From Parabacteroides sp. PF5-9 (GTDB lineage: Bacteria > Bacteroidota > Bacteroidia > Bacteroidales > Tannerellaceae), in NCBI RefSeq assembly GCF_029893105.1, contig NZ_JARXWG010000004.1:62001-126000 (forward strand): 64,000 nt of DNA, read 5' to 3'. Within the stretch, counting starts at the first letter, position 1. The number at the start of each line of letters is the position of its first letter. The notes under the pieces are model-generated. The model saw only the letters and a list, made by a program, of their open reading frames with translations, was not told the origin of the DNA and ran no database searches. Shown in pieces: positions 8,228 through 16,196 of the stretch. The translations under genes and the position numbers were made by a program.

Positions 8228-9472
8228 ATGAGAATTAAACCTTTCAAAGGAATACGTCCGCCAAAACAATGGATTGAAGAAGTCGCTTCACGTCCCTATG
8301 ATGTACTAAATTCGGAAGAAGCGCGTGAAGAAGCAAAAGGGAACGAGAAATCGTTGTACCGCATTATCAAACCGGAAATAGATTTCCCGGAAGGAACAGA
8401 CGAACATGATCCGGCGGTTTATCTGAAAGCGGCAGAGAACTTCAACTTATTCCAGGAGAAAGGTTGGTTAATACAGGATCAGCAGGATCATTATTATGTG
8501 TATGCACAGACAATGGAAGGGCGTACACAATATGGTCTGGTGGTTTGTGCCTGTGTGGAAGATTATATGAACGGGAAAATCAAAAAACATGAACTGACCC
8601 GTCGCGATAAAGAAGAAGACCGCATGAAACATGTGCGCATAAATAATGCGAATATCGAACCGGTCTTTTTTGCTTACCCCGACAACAGTGAACTGGAGAA
8701 GCTTGTCGCCAAATATACCGCCCGTCGTCCGGAATATGATTTCGTAGCAAAATTGGATAGCTTCGGACATACTTTCTGGATCATTGATGAGGAGAAAGAT
8801 ATGATACGGATCACGGAGTTGTTTGAACAAATGCCGGCGCTTTATATTGCTGACGGACACCACCGCTCGGCTGCAGCCGCTCTTGTTGGTGCGGAAAAAG
8901 CGCAGCAGAACCCCAACCATAATGGGGATGAAGAGTATAATTACTTTATGGCTGTCTGTTTTCCAGCCGGCCAATTGACGATTATAGACTACAACAGGGT
9001 TGTTAAAGACTTGAACGGTTTAAGTGATGAAGATTTTTTGAATAGACTATCCAAGAACTTTATTGTAGAAGAGAAGGGGCAGGAAATATATAAACCGACT
9101 GAACTGCATAATTTTTCGCTTTATCTGTCCGGAAAATGGTATTCGCTGACAGCAAAACCGGGCACATACGATGATAATGACCCTATAGGCGTATTGGATG
9201 TGACTATATCTTCCAATTTGATTCTGGATGAGTTGTTAGGTATTAAAGATCTCCGGTCGGATAAACGAATCGATTTTGTGGGCGGAATCCGCGGATTAGG
9301 TGAACTGAAAAAACGGGTAGACAATGGAGAGATGAAAGTGGCATTAGCGCTTTATCCGGTAACGATGCAGCAGTTGATGAACATAGCCGATACGGGTAAT
9401 ATCATGCCTCCAAAAACGACTTGGTTTGAACCTAAATTACGATCAGGATTAGTCATTCATAAACTGGATTGA
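8228..9472 (+). CDS. DUF1015 family protein in the serine operon
   Basis: 414 residues starting MRIKPFKGIRPP, 7 nt after serA. The family mark is the IADGHHRSAAA segment near residue 214, along with the early VASRPYDVLNSEEA. DUF1015 proteins are soluble, of unsettled biochemical function, and often lie next to serA/serC in Bacteroidetes and other phyla. The tight spacing here indicates co-transcription and suggests a task in serine or phosphoserine metabolism, which is inference. No signal peptide or membrane segment. Confidence 0.9.
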   Translation: MRIKPFKGIRPPKQWIEEVASRPYDVLNSEEAREEAKGNEKSLYRIIKPEIDFPEGTDEHDPAVYLKAAENFNLFQEKGWLIQDQQDHYYVYAQTMEGRTQYGLVVCACVEDYMNGKIKKHELTRRDKEEDRMKHVRINNANIEPVFFAYPDNSELEKLVAKYTARRPEYDFVAKLDSFGHTFWIIDEEKDMIRITELFEQMPALYIADGHHRSAAAALVGAEKAQQNPNHNGDEEYNYFMAVCFPAGQLTIIDYNRVVKDLNGLSDEDFLNRLSKNFIVEEKGQEIYKPTELHNFSLYLSGKWYSLTAKPGTYDDNDPIGVLDVTISSNLILDELLGIKDLRSDKRIDFVGGIRGLGELKKRVDNGEMKVALALYPVTMQQLMNIADTGNIMPPKTTWFEPKLRSGLVIHKLD

Positions 9473-9516
9473 GAATATTTACCGGCAGATTACATACAGC
9501 CTATGGCTAAAATAAA

Positions 9517-9524
9517 TATTTTTG
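9517..9524 (+). promoter_or_regulatory. -7 box (TATTTTTG) for the SIS isomerase gene
   Basis: TATTTTTG matches TAnnTTTG and lies 43 nt before the start at 9568. Confidence 0.5.
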
Positions 9525-9567
9525 TATGCCATTAGGAAAATATGATAACTAATAAAAAATAGGTTGT

Positions 9568-10179
9568 ATGACACATGATGAAATTGCGTGTATTCTTGAA
9601 CAGGAAGCTGTAGCTATCCGGAATATACCTGTAACAGACCAATTTGATAAAGCGATATCCCTGATCGTTGAATCCGTACATACACAAGGTGGTAAGTTGA
9701 TTACCAGCGGAATGGGAAAAGCCGGGCAAATAGCTACGAATATTGCTACCACATTTAGTTCTACCGGCACACCGGCTGTATTTCTGCATCCCAGTGAAGC
9801 GCAACATGGCGACTTAGGTATTGTCAGAACAAAGGACGTGATGTTGCTGATATCTAACTCAGGTAAGACCCGTGAATTAATTGAATTGATCGAACTTACC
9901 CGTGGGTTAGTTCCTGAAATGAATTTTATCGTTATCACAGCCAATCCAAGTAGTCCGTTGGCCTCCGAGGCGAATGTATGCCTTGAAACCGGAGCACCTG
10001 AAGAAGTTTGTCCGTTAGGATTAACCCCAACTACCTCTACGACAACGATGACAGTGATCGGCGATATTCTGGTTGTCGGAACAATGAAAAAAATAGGTTT
10101 CAATAACAAAGATTACGCCCTCCGCCATCATGGGGGATATCTGGGTTCAAAAAGCCGGGCACAAAGTAAAAACGAATAG
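9568..10179 (+). CDS. SIS-domain sugar isomerase, KdsD/KpsF-like without CBS domains
   Basis: 203 residues forming a single SIS domain. The segments ITSGMGKAGQIATNIATTF, SEAQHGDLG and LLISNSGKTRELIE, with the C-terminal ALRHHGGYLG, match arabinose-5-phosphate isomerase of the KdsD/KpsF/GutQ family, which makes the precursor of Kdo for LPS. The usual CBS pair (about 120 further residues) is absent; the ORF ends naturally with no trace of it downstream. SIS-only forms are known in Bacteroides. The PfkB-type kinase gene follows after 14 nt, so the two are likely one operon. Confidence 0.85.
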   Translation: MTHDEIACILEQEAVAIRNIPVTDQFDKAISLIVESVHTQGGKLITSGMGKAGQIATNIATTFSSTGTPAVFLHPSEAQHGDLGIVRTKDVMLLISNSGKTRELIELIELTRGLVPEMNFIVITANPSSPLASEANVCLETGAPEEVCPLGLTPTTSTTTMTVIGDILVVGTMKKIGFNNKDYALRHHGGYLGSKSRAQSKNE

Positions 10180-10193
10180 TAGCAGAAAACAGT

Positions 10194-11117
10194 ATGCGCA
10201 AAGTCATCGGTGTAGGTGAAACCATTCTGGATATTATTTTTAAAGAGAACCAACCTCATAGAGCGGTGCCGGGAGGTTCTGTCTTTAACGGATTCGTCTC
10301 ACTAAGCCGCTTGGGGCTTCCATTGGCTTTTATCAGCGAATTGGGTGATGACCGCGTAGGAAAGATTATCCGCACATTTATGGAAGAGAACAATCTGACA
10401 ACAGAGTATGTCAATTGCTTCCCTATTGGGAAAAGTCCGCTCTCATTAGCTTTCCTGGATGAAGAGCACAATGCGCAATATACCTTCTACAAAGATTATC
10501 CCTCTCAACGGCTGGATATGGACTTTCCTGAAATCAATGAAGATGATCTATTAATTTTCGGATCCTATTATGCACTAAATCCGGTTTTACGTCCGCGTAT
10601 AGTTGAACTATTGCAATATGCCAAAGAGCGCAAGGCGATCCTTTACTATGACCCGAATTTCCGCAAAGCACATATGCATGAAGCGATCTCTCTGATGCCT
10701 ACTGTATTGGAAAACCTGGAACTGGCCGACATTGTCAGAGGATCGGATGAGGATTTTTCCAATCTATTCGGCCATATGCCTATAACTAAAGTCTATAATG
10801 ATCATATCCGCTACTACTGTCCAAACTTCATTGCAACACATGGAGCAGAAGGAGTTAACCTTTTTACAAAAGAAACGCATAAACATTTTGATGTCGACCG
10901 GATTCAGCCGGTAAGTACTATTGGAGCCGGAGATAATTTCAATGCGGGTATTCTCTATGGACTCCTGAAATACGGTATTGGACATGCAGCACTTACGACA
11001 ATGATAGAGGAAACATGGGATAAGATCATTCGCTGCGGGATCGATTTGGCGTCTGAGGTCTGTCAGAGTTATGACAATTACATTTCAAAGGAATTTGCGT
11101 CACAATACCTTCAGTAA
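10194..11117 (+). CDS. PfkB-family carbohydrate kinase
   Basis: 307 residues. The N-terminal GxGE motif and GGSVFNGFVSLSRLG (27-41) are the PfkB substrate-binding region, and STIGAGDNFNAGILYG (241-256) is the PfkB C-terminal signature with catalytic Asp247. It phosphorylates a sugar or nucleoside, probably a ketose or fructose-like sugar; the substrate cannot be told from the sequence. It is co-directional with, and 14 nt behind, the SIS isomerase, which hints at related sugar-phosphate chemistry. Confidence 0.9.
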   Translation: MRKVIGVGETILDIIFKENQPHRAVPGGSVFNGFVSLSRLGLPLAFISELGDDRVGKIIRTFMEENNLTTEYVNCFPIGKSPLSLAFLDEEHNAQYTFYKDYPSQRLDMDFPEINEDDLLIFGSYYALNPVLRPRIVELLQYAKERKAILYYDPNFRKAHMHEAISLMPTVLENLELADIVRGSDEDFSNLFGHMPITKVYNDHIRYYCPNFIATHGAEGVNLFTKETHKHFDVDRIQPVSTIGAGDNFNAGILYGLLKYGIGHAALTTMIEETWDKIIRCGIDLASEVCQSYDNYISKEFASQYLQ

Positions 11118-11162
11118 TATTAAATATCATTAACTGACCGTCCTGGAATGATTGAATTTATT

Positions 11163-11170
11163 TATCTTTG
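11163..11170 (+). promoter_or_regulatory. -7 box (TATCTTTG) for the phosphatase-like lipoprotein
   Basis: TATCTTTG lies 29 nt before the ATG at 11200, which supports that start over an upstream TTG at 11152. Confidence 0.5.
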
Positions 11171-11199
11171 TGTTTGTTGTGTATTCATCATTAAATACA

Positions 11200-12258
11200 A
11201 TGTTTAGAAATATTTTCTTTCTCATTTCCAGTGCAATTCTGTCTGCCGGTTGTTCGGATGATAAACCGAATATTCTTGCGCTTTGTGAGCGTGATGATAT
11301 AGGAAATTATATTATTAAGTGGGAAACAGAACCTGTGATGACCGGTTCGATGAAGATATATGTCTCCGACTCTCCGGATGTTTTTCCAAATACGAACCCG
11401 GTTGTTTATGCCCGTATAGAAGATGGTATTGCACGTTACGTGACTCAGGATAATTTTACCCGTAAATATTTCCAGCTTTCCCTGAATGAGAAATACCATC
11501 AGGTGGTCGGTTCCCGGTTTATTGAAATGGAGAGAGTGCAGAACTTGCGTGATCTCGGCGGGTATGCTGATAAACGTCAAAAAAATATACGCTGGGGAAA
11601 GATATACCGATCTGGTGATTTGACCACTTTGACCCAATGGGATGAAATGCGACTGACACAACTTGGGATAAAAACGATTATTGATCTTCGAGATGACGAC
11701 GAAGTCGCTCTTTACGGACCAACAAAATATACCGAAGCCAATGTCATTCGAATTCCTATTGTCGGGAATAATTTGGAACAAATTATCCCACGGATTTACG
11801 AAGAACGTATGCGTAAGAGGGATGCACTTATCTATATGCAGGATTTATATCTCAGATATATCCATACCAATATAACTGCTTTTAGGCAGATCTTTGAATT
11901 ATTTGAAGATCAATCGAATTATCCGATTCTCTTTAGTTGTCAATTGGGAAAAGATCAGAGTGGTATTGTTGCCGCTTTGTTGTTGGCTGCATTAGGTGTG
12001 ACGGAAGAATCGATCATCCGCGACTATGTGGCATCGAACGATTATATTGATGTTTCGTTACTGCCTTATTCCATACAGGATATGTCGACCGAAACACAGG
12101 AGACAGTGACAATTCTCTTATCATCGACCGAATCATTGATGAATTTTACGATACAAAGTATTAACCGGGAATATGGCTCATTGGATCACTATTTAACTGA
12201 AGAATTACAACTGACAGATAAAAAGCGAGAAGCCCTGAAAGAGATATTACTTAATTAA
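11200..12258 (+). CDS. Tyrosine-phosphatase-like lipoprotein lacking the catalytic arginine
   Basis: 352 residues from MFRNIFFLISSAILSAGC; the lipobox SAGC predicts an outer or periplasm-facing lipoprotein. A beta-rich domain (mature residues about 20-100) is followed by a PF13350-type tyrosine phosphatase domain: NLRDLGGY, then WGKIYRSGDL, IIDLRDDDEV and the P-loop region. The P-loop reads FSCQLGKDQSGIVAA. The nucleophile Cys is kept, but the C-x5-R arginine is Gln (codon CAG), and the residue before Cys is Ser rather than His. So it may be a pseudophosphatase or use altered chemistry. Neighbours give no clear partner. Confidence 0.85.
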   Translation: MFRNIFFLISSAILSAGCSDDKPNILALCERDDIGNYIIKWETEPVMTGSMKIYVSDSPDVFPNTNPVVYARIEDGIARYVTQDNFTRKYFQLSLNEKYHQVVGSRFIEMERVQNLRDLGGYADKRQKNIRWGKIYRSGDLTTLTQWDEMRLTQLGIKTIIDLRDDDEVALYGPTKYTEANVIRIPIVGNNLEQIIPRIYEERMRKRDALIYMQDLYLRYIHTNITAFRQIFELFEDQSNYPILFSCQLGKDQSGIVAALLLAALGVTEESIIRDYVASNDYIDVSLLPYSIQDMSTETQETVTILLSSTESLMNFTIQSINREYGSLDHYLTEELQLTDKKREALKEILLN

Positions 12259-12282
12259 CACCGTAATACAGGATTATTTACC

Positions 12283-12290
12283 TACCTTTG
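12283..12290 (+). promoter_or_regulatory. -7 box (TACCTTTG) for the DEAD-box helicase gene
   Basis: TACCTTTG lies 29 nt upstream of the TTG start at 12320. Confidence 0.55.
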
Positions 12291-12319
12291 TGCCCTTACA
12301 ATAATTTATAATTTATTTT

Positions 12320-14131
12320 TTGAAAACATTTGAAGAGTTAGGAGTTGCCTCCTCCATATTACAGGCAATTCAGGAAATGGGTTACGAATCACCCATGCCC
12401 GTACAAGAAGAAGTGATTCCTTTGTTACTGGGTGAAGATAACGATGTAATAGCACTGGCACAGACCGGTACAGGTAAAACCGCCGCTTTTGGCATCCCCA
12501 TTCTACAAAAAATAGAAGTTGATAAAAAATACCCACAGGCTCTTATTCTTTGTCCTACCAGGGAGTTGTGTCTGCAAATTGCAGACGATCTCAACGATTA
12601 TTCCAAATATATCGATGATCTGAAAGTACTTCCTGTCTACGGTGGTTCAAGTATTGATAGCCAGATAAAGTCTTTGAAACGGGGAGTTCATGTCGTGGTG
12701 GCTACTCCCGGACGTTTACTCGACTTAATGAATCGTAAGACGGTCGATCTTGGTAAAATCAGAAACGTCATTCTTGATGAAGCGGATGAAATGCTGAATA
12801 TGGGTTTCACGGAAAGTATTAACGCCATTCTTGCCGAAGTGCCGGCTTCAAGAAATATGTTACTGTTTTCCGCCACGATGCCGCAAGGCATAGCCAATAT
12901 TACCCGTAAATACATGAAATCTCCTAAGGAGATTGTGATCGGAAAGAAAAACGAGGGGAATAAAAATATCAAGCATATCTACTATATGGTCAGGGCACAG
13001 GATAAATACCTGGCATTAAAACGTATTGCTGACTTTTATCCCAATATCTACGGAATTATTTTCTGCAGAACCCGTAAAGAGACCCAGGAGATTGCCGACA
13101 AGCTGATACAGGACGGCTATAATGCCGATTCATTGCATGGTGAATTGAGTCAGGCGCAAAGAGATTATGTCATGCAGAAATTCCGGATTAAGAACCTGCA
13201 ATTATTGGTTGCTACCGACGTGGCTGCCCGTGGTCTTGATGTGGATGATTTGAGCCATGTGATCAACTATGGACTTCCTGATGACACCGAGTCTTATACA
13301 CATCGCAGTGGACGTACAGGCCGTGCCGGAAAAACCGGTATCTCGATCTCCATCTGTCATGTCAAAGAAAAAGGGAAAATACGGGAGATCGAACGAATCA
13401 TCAATAAAACCTTTGAAAAAGGAGAAATGCCCAGTGGCAAGGATATTTGTGAGAAACAATTATTCAGCCTGGTCTCTCAGATTGAGAAAGTGAAAGTCGA
13501 TGAAGAAGAAATTGCTTCCATCATGCCTTCTATTTTCAGAAAACTCGAATGGCTTGATAAAGAAGATATCATTAAACGTGTCGTGTCCCTGGAATTCAAC
13601 CGTATAATCGATTACTACAAAGATGCGGATGAAATTGAAGTTGTTGATGAACGTTCGGCACGTATGGAGCGGGATGATCGGAAAAACGGAAAAAGTTCAA
13701 ATCGTCGTAATAATGAAGCTGAACCGGGATTTACCCGTTTCTTTATCAATTTCGGGAAGAGTGACGGCTTATTCCCCAATCAACTAATCGAACTGGTCAA
13801 TAAATGCGTTCCAGGCAAAGTCCGTATTGGAAAGATAGATCTGTATGAGAACTTCTCTTTCTTTGAAGTAGAGTCCGAGGAGAGTAAACGGGTGATGACT
13901 CGGATGAATGGATTCGAACTCGAAGGACGTAAAATCTCTGTCGAACCTGCTCAAGGGGGATCTTCAAACGGCAGAAACAAACGGAAAGAGGGGCGTTCGA
14001 CTTACGGCGGAAAACGTAAAGATGAAGGAGGAGATGCGCCTTTCTACAATCGATTCGACAAACAAAAACGGAACAGCGATAAACCTTGGAGACGTTCTTC
14101 TTCTGAAAGAAATAGCCGAAAAAGACGATAA
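12320..14131 (+). CDS. deaD: DEAD-box RNA helicase, DeaD/CsdA type
   Basis: 603 residues starting at a TTG (LKTFEELGVA read as fMet); no suitable ATG precedes motif Q, and the KTFEELG start is normal for the family, so TTG is the likely start. Motif I AQTGTGKT (47-54), PTREL, TPGR, DEAD (153-156), SAT and HRSGRTGRAG are all present. The C-terminus has a DbpA-like RNA-binding domain (FTRFFINFGKSDGLFPNQLI onward) and a basic Arg/Lys/Ser/Gly tail that would hold RNA. Expected roles are ribosome assembly, mRNA decay and cold growth. Transcribed alone from its own promoter. Confidence 0.95.
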   Translation: MKTFEELGVASSILQAIQEMGYESPMPVQEEVIPLLLGEDNDVIALAQTGTGKTAAFGIPILQKIEVDKKYPQALILCPTRELCLQIADDLNDYSKYIDDLKVLPVYGGSSIDSQIKSLKRGVHVVVATPGRLLDLMNRKTVDLGKIRNVILDEADEMLNMGFTESINAILAEVPASRNMLLFSATMPQGIANITRKYMKSPKEIVIGKKNEGNKNIKHIYYMVRAQDKYLALKRIADFYPNIYGIIFCRTRKETQEIADKLIQDGYNADSLHGELSQAQRDYVMQKFRIKNLQLLVATDVAARGLDVDDLSHVINYGLPDDTESYTHRSGRTGRAGKTGISISICHVKEKGKIREIERIINKTFEKGEMPSGKDICEKQLFSLVSQIEKVKVDEEEIASIMPSIFRKLEWLDKEDIIKRVVSLEFNRIIDYYKDADEIEVVDERSARMERDDRKNGKSSNRRNNEAEPGFTRFFINFGKSDGLFPNQLIELVNKCVPGKVRIGKIDLYENFSFFEVESEESKRVMTRMNGFELEGRKISVEPAQGGSSNGRNKRKEGRSTYGGKRKDEGGDAPFYNRFDKQKRNSDKPWRRSSSERNSRKRR

Positions 14132-14146
14132 TATATAAGGAGAGGC

Positions 14147-14929
14147 TTACAAAGAGAGACGTTCTTTCAATAGCTTATATCCTGAATTACTTGCCTTGAG
14201 ACTCATACCATTTTTTAATTTAACATGGTATGAGTCTTTTCTGAATAACTCAACACGTAAAATATATTCGGTGTTCACGATTGATGAACGATGAATACGA
14301 ACAAATGATTCTGCCGGAAGATGTGTCTCGTAATATTTCATCGTTTGCTCCTTAATATATTGTCCCGAATGGGTAAAAAAAGTGACGTAATCCCCACTTG
14401 CCTGAATACAGCATAATTCATTCAAATGAATGATATGAATACGTGCACCGTCTTTGATTGAAATTTTATCCAATACCGCCTTGTGCTCAGCTTCTTGTGC
14501 CATGATCCTTTCAGTCTTTTCAACTTCAAGTTTTTCGTTCTTCAGCAACAGCTGATACCATTGCAATAAAATGATCCAACTCAAAATACCGATTAATAAG
14601 CGCAAGGGTAAGCTCTGTCGGAAAATAGACATATCCTCCATATCCAGAAACAATAAAACAGTAAAACTGACTCCCAGACAAATCACCTGCGACAGGATAG
14701 CGATTAACACATGTGCCTGCCAGACAGACACAAAATGAATCATGTACCACATGAAAAAACCGGCAGTAGCTAATAGGCTAATGGTGATTACACTATCTGT
14801 CAGGGCTATCTGCGAAGGCATATCGGTGTAATACACAAACAATCCCCACTGTACCACAATGACAGCGAATACCAGTAAAATACCTGTCAGTTTTTTGTTG
14901 AAAGATTCAGTAAACGGATGTGGCAACAT
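14147..14929 (-). CDS. Membrane-bound LytTR transcription regulator
   Basis: 260 residues. Residues about 15-130 hold four hydrophobic helices; a short coiled-coil linker (LLLKNEKLEVEKTERIMAQ) leads to a C-terminal LytTR DNA-binding domain from about residue 160 (IHLNELCCIQASGDYVTFFT, then FVRIHRSSIVNTEYI). There is no receiver domain, so the protein probably senses something at the membrane and acts directly on DNA. The gene follows the LiaF-like gene by 2 nt and must be in one operon with it, which suggests a two-part membrane stress sensor. Confidence 0.88.
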   Translation of the reverse strand: MLPHPFTESFNKKLTGILLVFAVIVVQWGLFVYYTDMPSQIALTDSVITISLLATAGFFMWYMIHFVSVWQAHVLIAILSQVICLGVSFTVLLFLDMEDMSIFRQSLPLRLLIGILSWIILLQWYQLLLKNEKLEVEKTERIMAQEAEHKAVLDKISIKDGARIHIIHLNELCCIQASGDYVTFFTHSGQYIKEQTMKYYETHLPAESFVRIHRSSIVNTEYILRVELFRKDSYHVKLKNGMSLKASNSGYKLLKERLSL

Positions 14930-14931
14930 AA

Positions 14932-15672
14932 TTAATTTTTAATTTCAATACCACTGAACGTAATATCACCGCGAATAATTAATTTATGGGTATAGTCAAT
15001 CTCTTGACTTACCAAACGTTTATCATCAATTCCACTCATTGTCGTATCCGCTTCAATAAACAGATTCCATGTAGAAGGGATAAAAATCTCTATGCCGCCA
15101 AACGAAGCATCGATATCGATGAAAGTCAACTCCCCTTCCAACTTTGTCCTGCGTAAATCCAACGAAACGGAACCAAAAGAAACGTCAATATCGGCCCCTT
15201 TAAAAAACGGGTCAAGCACAATATGTTTAGTGCCTCCGAAACTCACATCAGAGAAAATAAAGCCATCCTCCGTTTTATAATTATTCTCTTGCTTTTCTTC
15301 TCTATGATGGTGGTTGCTTTTATGTCTTTTCCGGGGCACTAATTTCAATAGAATAGCGATCCCTACTAAAATCAGCATCACAGGCCAGAAAGAATATGCC
15401 CATTCAAAACCTAAAGAGAGTTCGGGAAGAAGAAAATAAAAACCGACTCCTATTAGAATGAATCCACCTACGATATTGCGTTTGATCAGCATCACTGATC
15501 CAAGAACCACTAACAACATTTGCCATGAAACAATAACCCCCACAATAAACGGATCAAATAAACCCATTTCGCGTCCCATAAGCAAGAGGCCGACAACGAT
15601 AAAAACCAGGGCAGTCACAACAATATTGAGTTTACGATGCCAATGCGGATGTTCAAATCGATTAGATACCAT
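14932..15672 (-). CDS. LiaF-like / DUF5668 transmembrane protein
   Basis: 246 residues from MVSNRFEHPHWHRKLN at 15672. Codons further upstream in frame lie above the promoter box at 15698 and are not translated. Four membrane helices (about residues 15-115) match the LiaF/DUF5668 transmembrane region. A basic/His stretch (KRHKSNHHHREEK) follows, then a C-terminal beta-helix-like toast-rack domain with repeated FGG/SFGS turns (DVSFGGTKHIVLDP, DASFGGIEIFIPS), as in LiaF and YvqF envelope-stress proteins. Partner of the LytTR gene 2 nt downstream. Confidence 0.85.
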   Translation of the reverse strand: MVSNRFEHPHWHRKLNIVVTALVFIVVGLLLMGREMGLFDPFIVGVIVSWQMLLVVLGSVMLIKRNIVGGFILIGVGFYFLLPELSLGFEWAYSFWPVMLILVGIAILLKLVPRKRHKSNHHHREEKQENNYKTEDGFIFSDVSFGGTKHIVLDPFFKGADIDVSFGSVSLDLRRTKLEGELTFIDIDASFGGIEIFIPSTWNLFIEADTTMSGIDDKRLVSQEIDYTHKLIIRGDITFSGIEIKN

Positions 15673-15697
15673 AATTATTTGTATTAAATTTTTACTA

Positions 15698-15705
15698 CAA
15701 ATATA
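15698..15705 (-). promoter_or_regulatory. -7 box (TATATTTG) for the LiaF-like/LytTR operon
   Basis: TATATTTG on the minus strand with a TTGG about 21 bp further upstream, 25 nt before the ATG at 15672. Confidence 0.6.
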
Positions 15706-15849
15706 CGTGCATCCCTCGTATACTGCCAACCCAAAACCGCTTGATTTCATAACATTCCCGACCAATACCCGATTATTCCCGTTAAAAACAGAGATTATCC
15801 TGAGGCAATTGTCGACAAATAGGCAAAAAAAAGAAACAATAAAGAGAGA

Positions 15850-15883
15850 TTTGAGGTTACTCAAATTAAAAGTCTTACATTTG
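15850..15883 (+). promoter_or_regulatory. Promoter of the cobalamin-riboswitch transcript
   Basis: TACATTTG at 15876-15883 (-7) with TTTG at 15850-15853 (-33, 22-bp spacing). Transcription would start near 15888, just before the aptamer. Confidence 0.7.
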
Positions 15884-15892
15884 CGGCCGAAT

Positions 15893-16114
15893 TGGTTTTA
15901 ATATCCTGCTGTCGCGGATATAAATTAAAAGGGAATCGGGTGAAAATCCCGGACAGTCCCGCTGCTGTGAAGCTCTGTTAATATCCTGAAAAACACCTTG
16001 GCCACTGGGCAAATTGCGAAAAGCAATTTGCAATGGACAATTGACAATTGATAATTGACAATTAAATCTCCCGGGAAGGCATTCAGGATTGGAGTCAGTC
16101 AGAAGACCTGCCAT
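15893..16114 (+). promoter_or_regulatory. Cobalamin (vitamin B12) riboswitch
   Basis: The B12 aptamer core is plain: AAAGGGAAtcgGGTGAAAAT at 15928-15947, CCCGGACAGTCCCGC, CTGCTGTGA, then GCCACTGG at 16001, GGGAAGGC at 16073-16080 and the B12 box AGTCAGAAGACCTGCC at about 16096-16112. The arm between GCCACTGG and GGGAAGGC is unusually long (about 64 nt), with a perfect 9-bp hairpin (16009-16031) and an AT-rich stretch of repeated ACAATTG/ATAATTG units. It lies in a 320-nt leader before the AspT-type permease gene. Such riboswitches normally turn genes off when adenosylcobalamin is plentiful. No clear intrinsic terminator follows, so control is probably at translation. Confidence 0.95.
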
Positions 16115-16196
16115 TCAATCTAAGGCTGTTTTTCTCGTGGGTTAGAAATATAGTTCACTTAATTATAATAAAAAGCGATTTTGATCGCCGGTTAGT

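Noticed and set aside
15673-15864. N-terminal extension of the LiaF-like protein
   Set aside because: The promoter box at 15698-15705 lies inside it, so it would not be transcribed in full.
16021-16072. Insertion sequence inside the B12 riboswitch
   Set aside because: The extra sequence is short, made of repeated ACAATTG words, and has no terminal repeats or target duplication.
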